Shown here: piece after piece, positions 5,810-6,406 of the stretch
How positions within the stretch are numbered: position 1 is the first letter of the stretch
Layout: each line of letters starts with the position of its first letter
Assembly (NCBI GenBank): GCA_028290345.1
Contig: JAQGKB010000232.1
Span: forward strand, 1 to 6,406
Reading direction: 5' to 3'
Source: Hyphomicrobiales bacterium
GTDB lineage: Bacteria; Pseudomonadota; Alphaproteobacteria; Rhizobiales; Devosiaceae
Length of the DNA: 6,406 nucleotides
Made by a program: the position numbers and the translations under genes
The notes under the pieces: model-generated
Database searches by the model: none
Told to the model about the DNA's origin: nothing
What the model saw: only the letters and a program-made list of their open reading frames with translations

Positions 5810-6406
5810 CTACTTGCGCTTGAGCGCTTCCGATAGCGCGGCGCCGAACGCCCCTTGCGAGGGTGGTGGCTCCTTGCGGCCCGAGTTTTTCGGTGCGGCG
5901 GGTTTGGCAGCGGGAGCAGGGGAAGCTGGCTTGCTGACGCGCGGTTCGGCTCTGCTCGCGCCGCCATCGTCCTGCTTGCGCATGGTCAGGCCAATGCGAT
6001 TGCGCTTGATATCCACATCGACGACGCGGACCCGCACGACATCGCCCGCCTTCACCACCTCATGGGCATCCTTGACGAAGCGATCGGCAAGTTGCGACAG
6101 GTGGACCAGCCCGTCCTGATGCACGCCGATATCGACGAAGGCGCCGAAGGCGGCAACATTGGTCACCGTGCCCTCCAGCATCATGCCGGGCTTTAAATCC
6201 TTGATGCTATCGATGCCGTCGGCGAAGGTCGCGGTCTTGAATTCCGGGCGCGGGTCGCGGCCCGGCTTTTCCAGTTCCGCGATGATGTCGCGCACCGTGG
6301 GCAGGCCGAAGCGTTCGTCGATGAAGAGGTTGGGATCGAGCGCCTTGAGGGCGCCGCTGTCGCCCATCAGCGAGCGCACGTCGCGACCGCAGGCGGCGAC
6401 GATCTT
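5810..6406 (-). CDS. tex: Tex family S1 RNA-binding protein, C-terminal part (5' end outside window)
   Basis: This is the last 198 residues of a Tex-type protein (transcription accessory factor, homologous to the core of eukaryotic Spt6), which binds nucleic acid in the cytoplasm. The fragment begins in the helix-hairpin-helix/linker region (KIVAACGRDVRSLMG, then DPNLFIDERFGLPTVRDIIAEL, then EKPGRDPRPEFKTATF), which is distinctive of Tex. An S1 domain follows at about residues 71-143 of the fragment, with LKPGMMLEGTVTNVAAFGAF, then VDIGVHQDGLVHLSQLADRF and ending in IGLTMRK. A tail of about 55 residues rich in Ala, Pro, Ser and Lys ends in GAFGAALSEALKRK. A GTG at 6379 is only an internal codon; the frame is open to the window edge and the full protein would normally be 750-800 residues. 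It is convergent with the ATPase gene and functionally unrelated to it. Confidence 0.93.
   Translation of the reverse strand, partial: KIVAACGRDVRSLMGDSGALKALDPNLFIDERFGLPTVRDIIAELEKPGRDPRPEFKTATFADGIDSIKDLKPGMMLEGTVTNVAAFGAFVDIGVHQDGLVHLSQLADRFVKDAHEVVKAGDVVRVRVVDVDIKRNRIGLTMRKQDDGGASRAEPRVSKPASPAPAAKPAAPKNSGRKEPPPSQGAFGAALSEALKRK

Noticed and set aside
3802..5967. 721-codon open frame on the - strand opposite the ATPase
   Set aside because: It lies antisense to a complete two-domain ATPase and crosses the repeat and the tex end. The translation is His/Arg/Asp-rich low-complexity sequence, typical of the reverse strand of G+C-rich genes.
5855..6196. Open frame on the + strand opposite tex
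   Set aside because: It is antisense to the conserved S1 domain of Tex and shows no domain of its own.

Overview
The window is an ordinary chromosomal stretch of a G+C-rich bacterium, most likely an alphaproteobacterium of the Hyphomicrobiales (Rhizobiales) type. Three things suggest this: strong G/C preference at third codon positions; a fused two-domain peptide-type ABC ATPase, common in that group; and a palindromic intergenic repeat with a CCTCCCCC...GGGGGAGG hairpin, a type I associate with Rhizobiales genomes. The order is an inference from style, not a database match.

Positions 1-5799 (+ strand) look like one transcription unit that begins upstream of the window. In order it holds the C-terminal end of a DppC/OppC-type permease (1-366), a DppB/OppB-type permease (366-1286), a periplasmic family 5 solute-binding protein (1319-2944), an acetamidase/formamidase family hydrolase (2925-3875), a 160-base gap containing an inverted pair of palindromic repeat units (3900-4013), and a fused DppD-DppF-type ATPase (4036-5799). 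The permease genes overlap by one base, and the binding-protein and amidase genes overlap by up to 20 bases. Translational coupling is therefore likely in the first part of the operon.

Together these genes supply all parts of a nickel/peptide/opine-type importer: a binding protein that captures solute in the periplasm, two membrane subunits that form the channel, and one polypeptide carrying both nucleotide-binding domains. The amidase inside the unit suggests that the imported solute, or a product of it, carries a simple amide or lactam bond that is hydrolysed in the cytoplasm to release ammonia. The actual substrate cannot be read from sequence.

On the - strand, 5810-6406 is the C-terminal end of the Tex RNA-binding protein, with its S1 domain and a low-complexity tail. 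It converges on the ATPase gene with only 10 bases between the stop codons. I see no RNA genes, CRISPR array, insertion sequence or phage gene, and no promoter I can support. Nothing here looks like an undescribed system. The points most worth checking are the amidase-transporter linkage and the repeat inserted within the operon.
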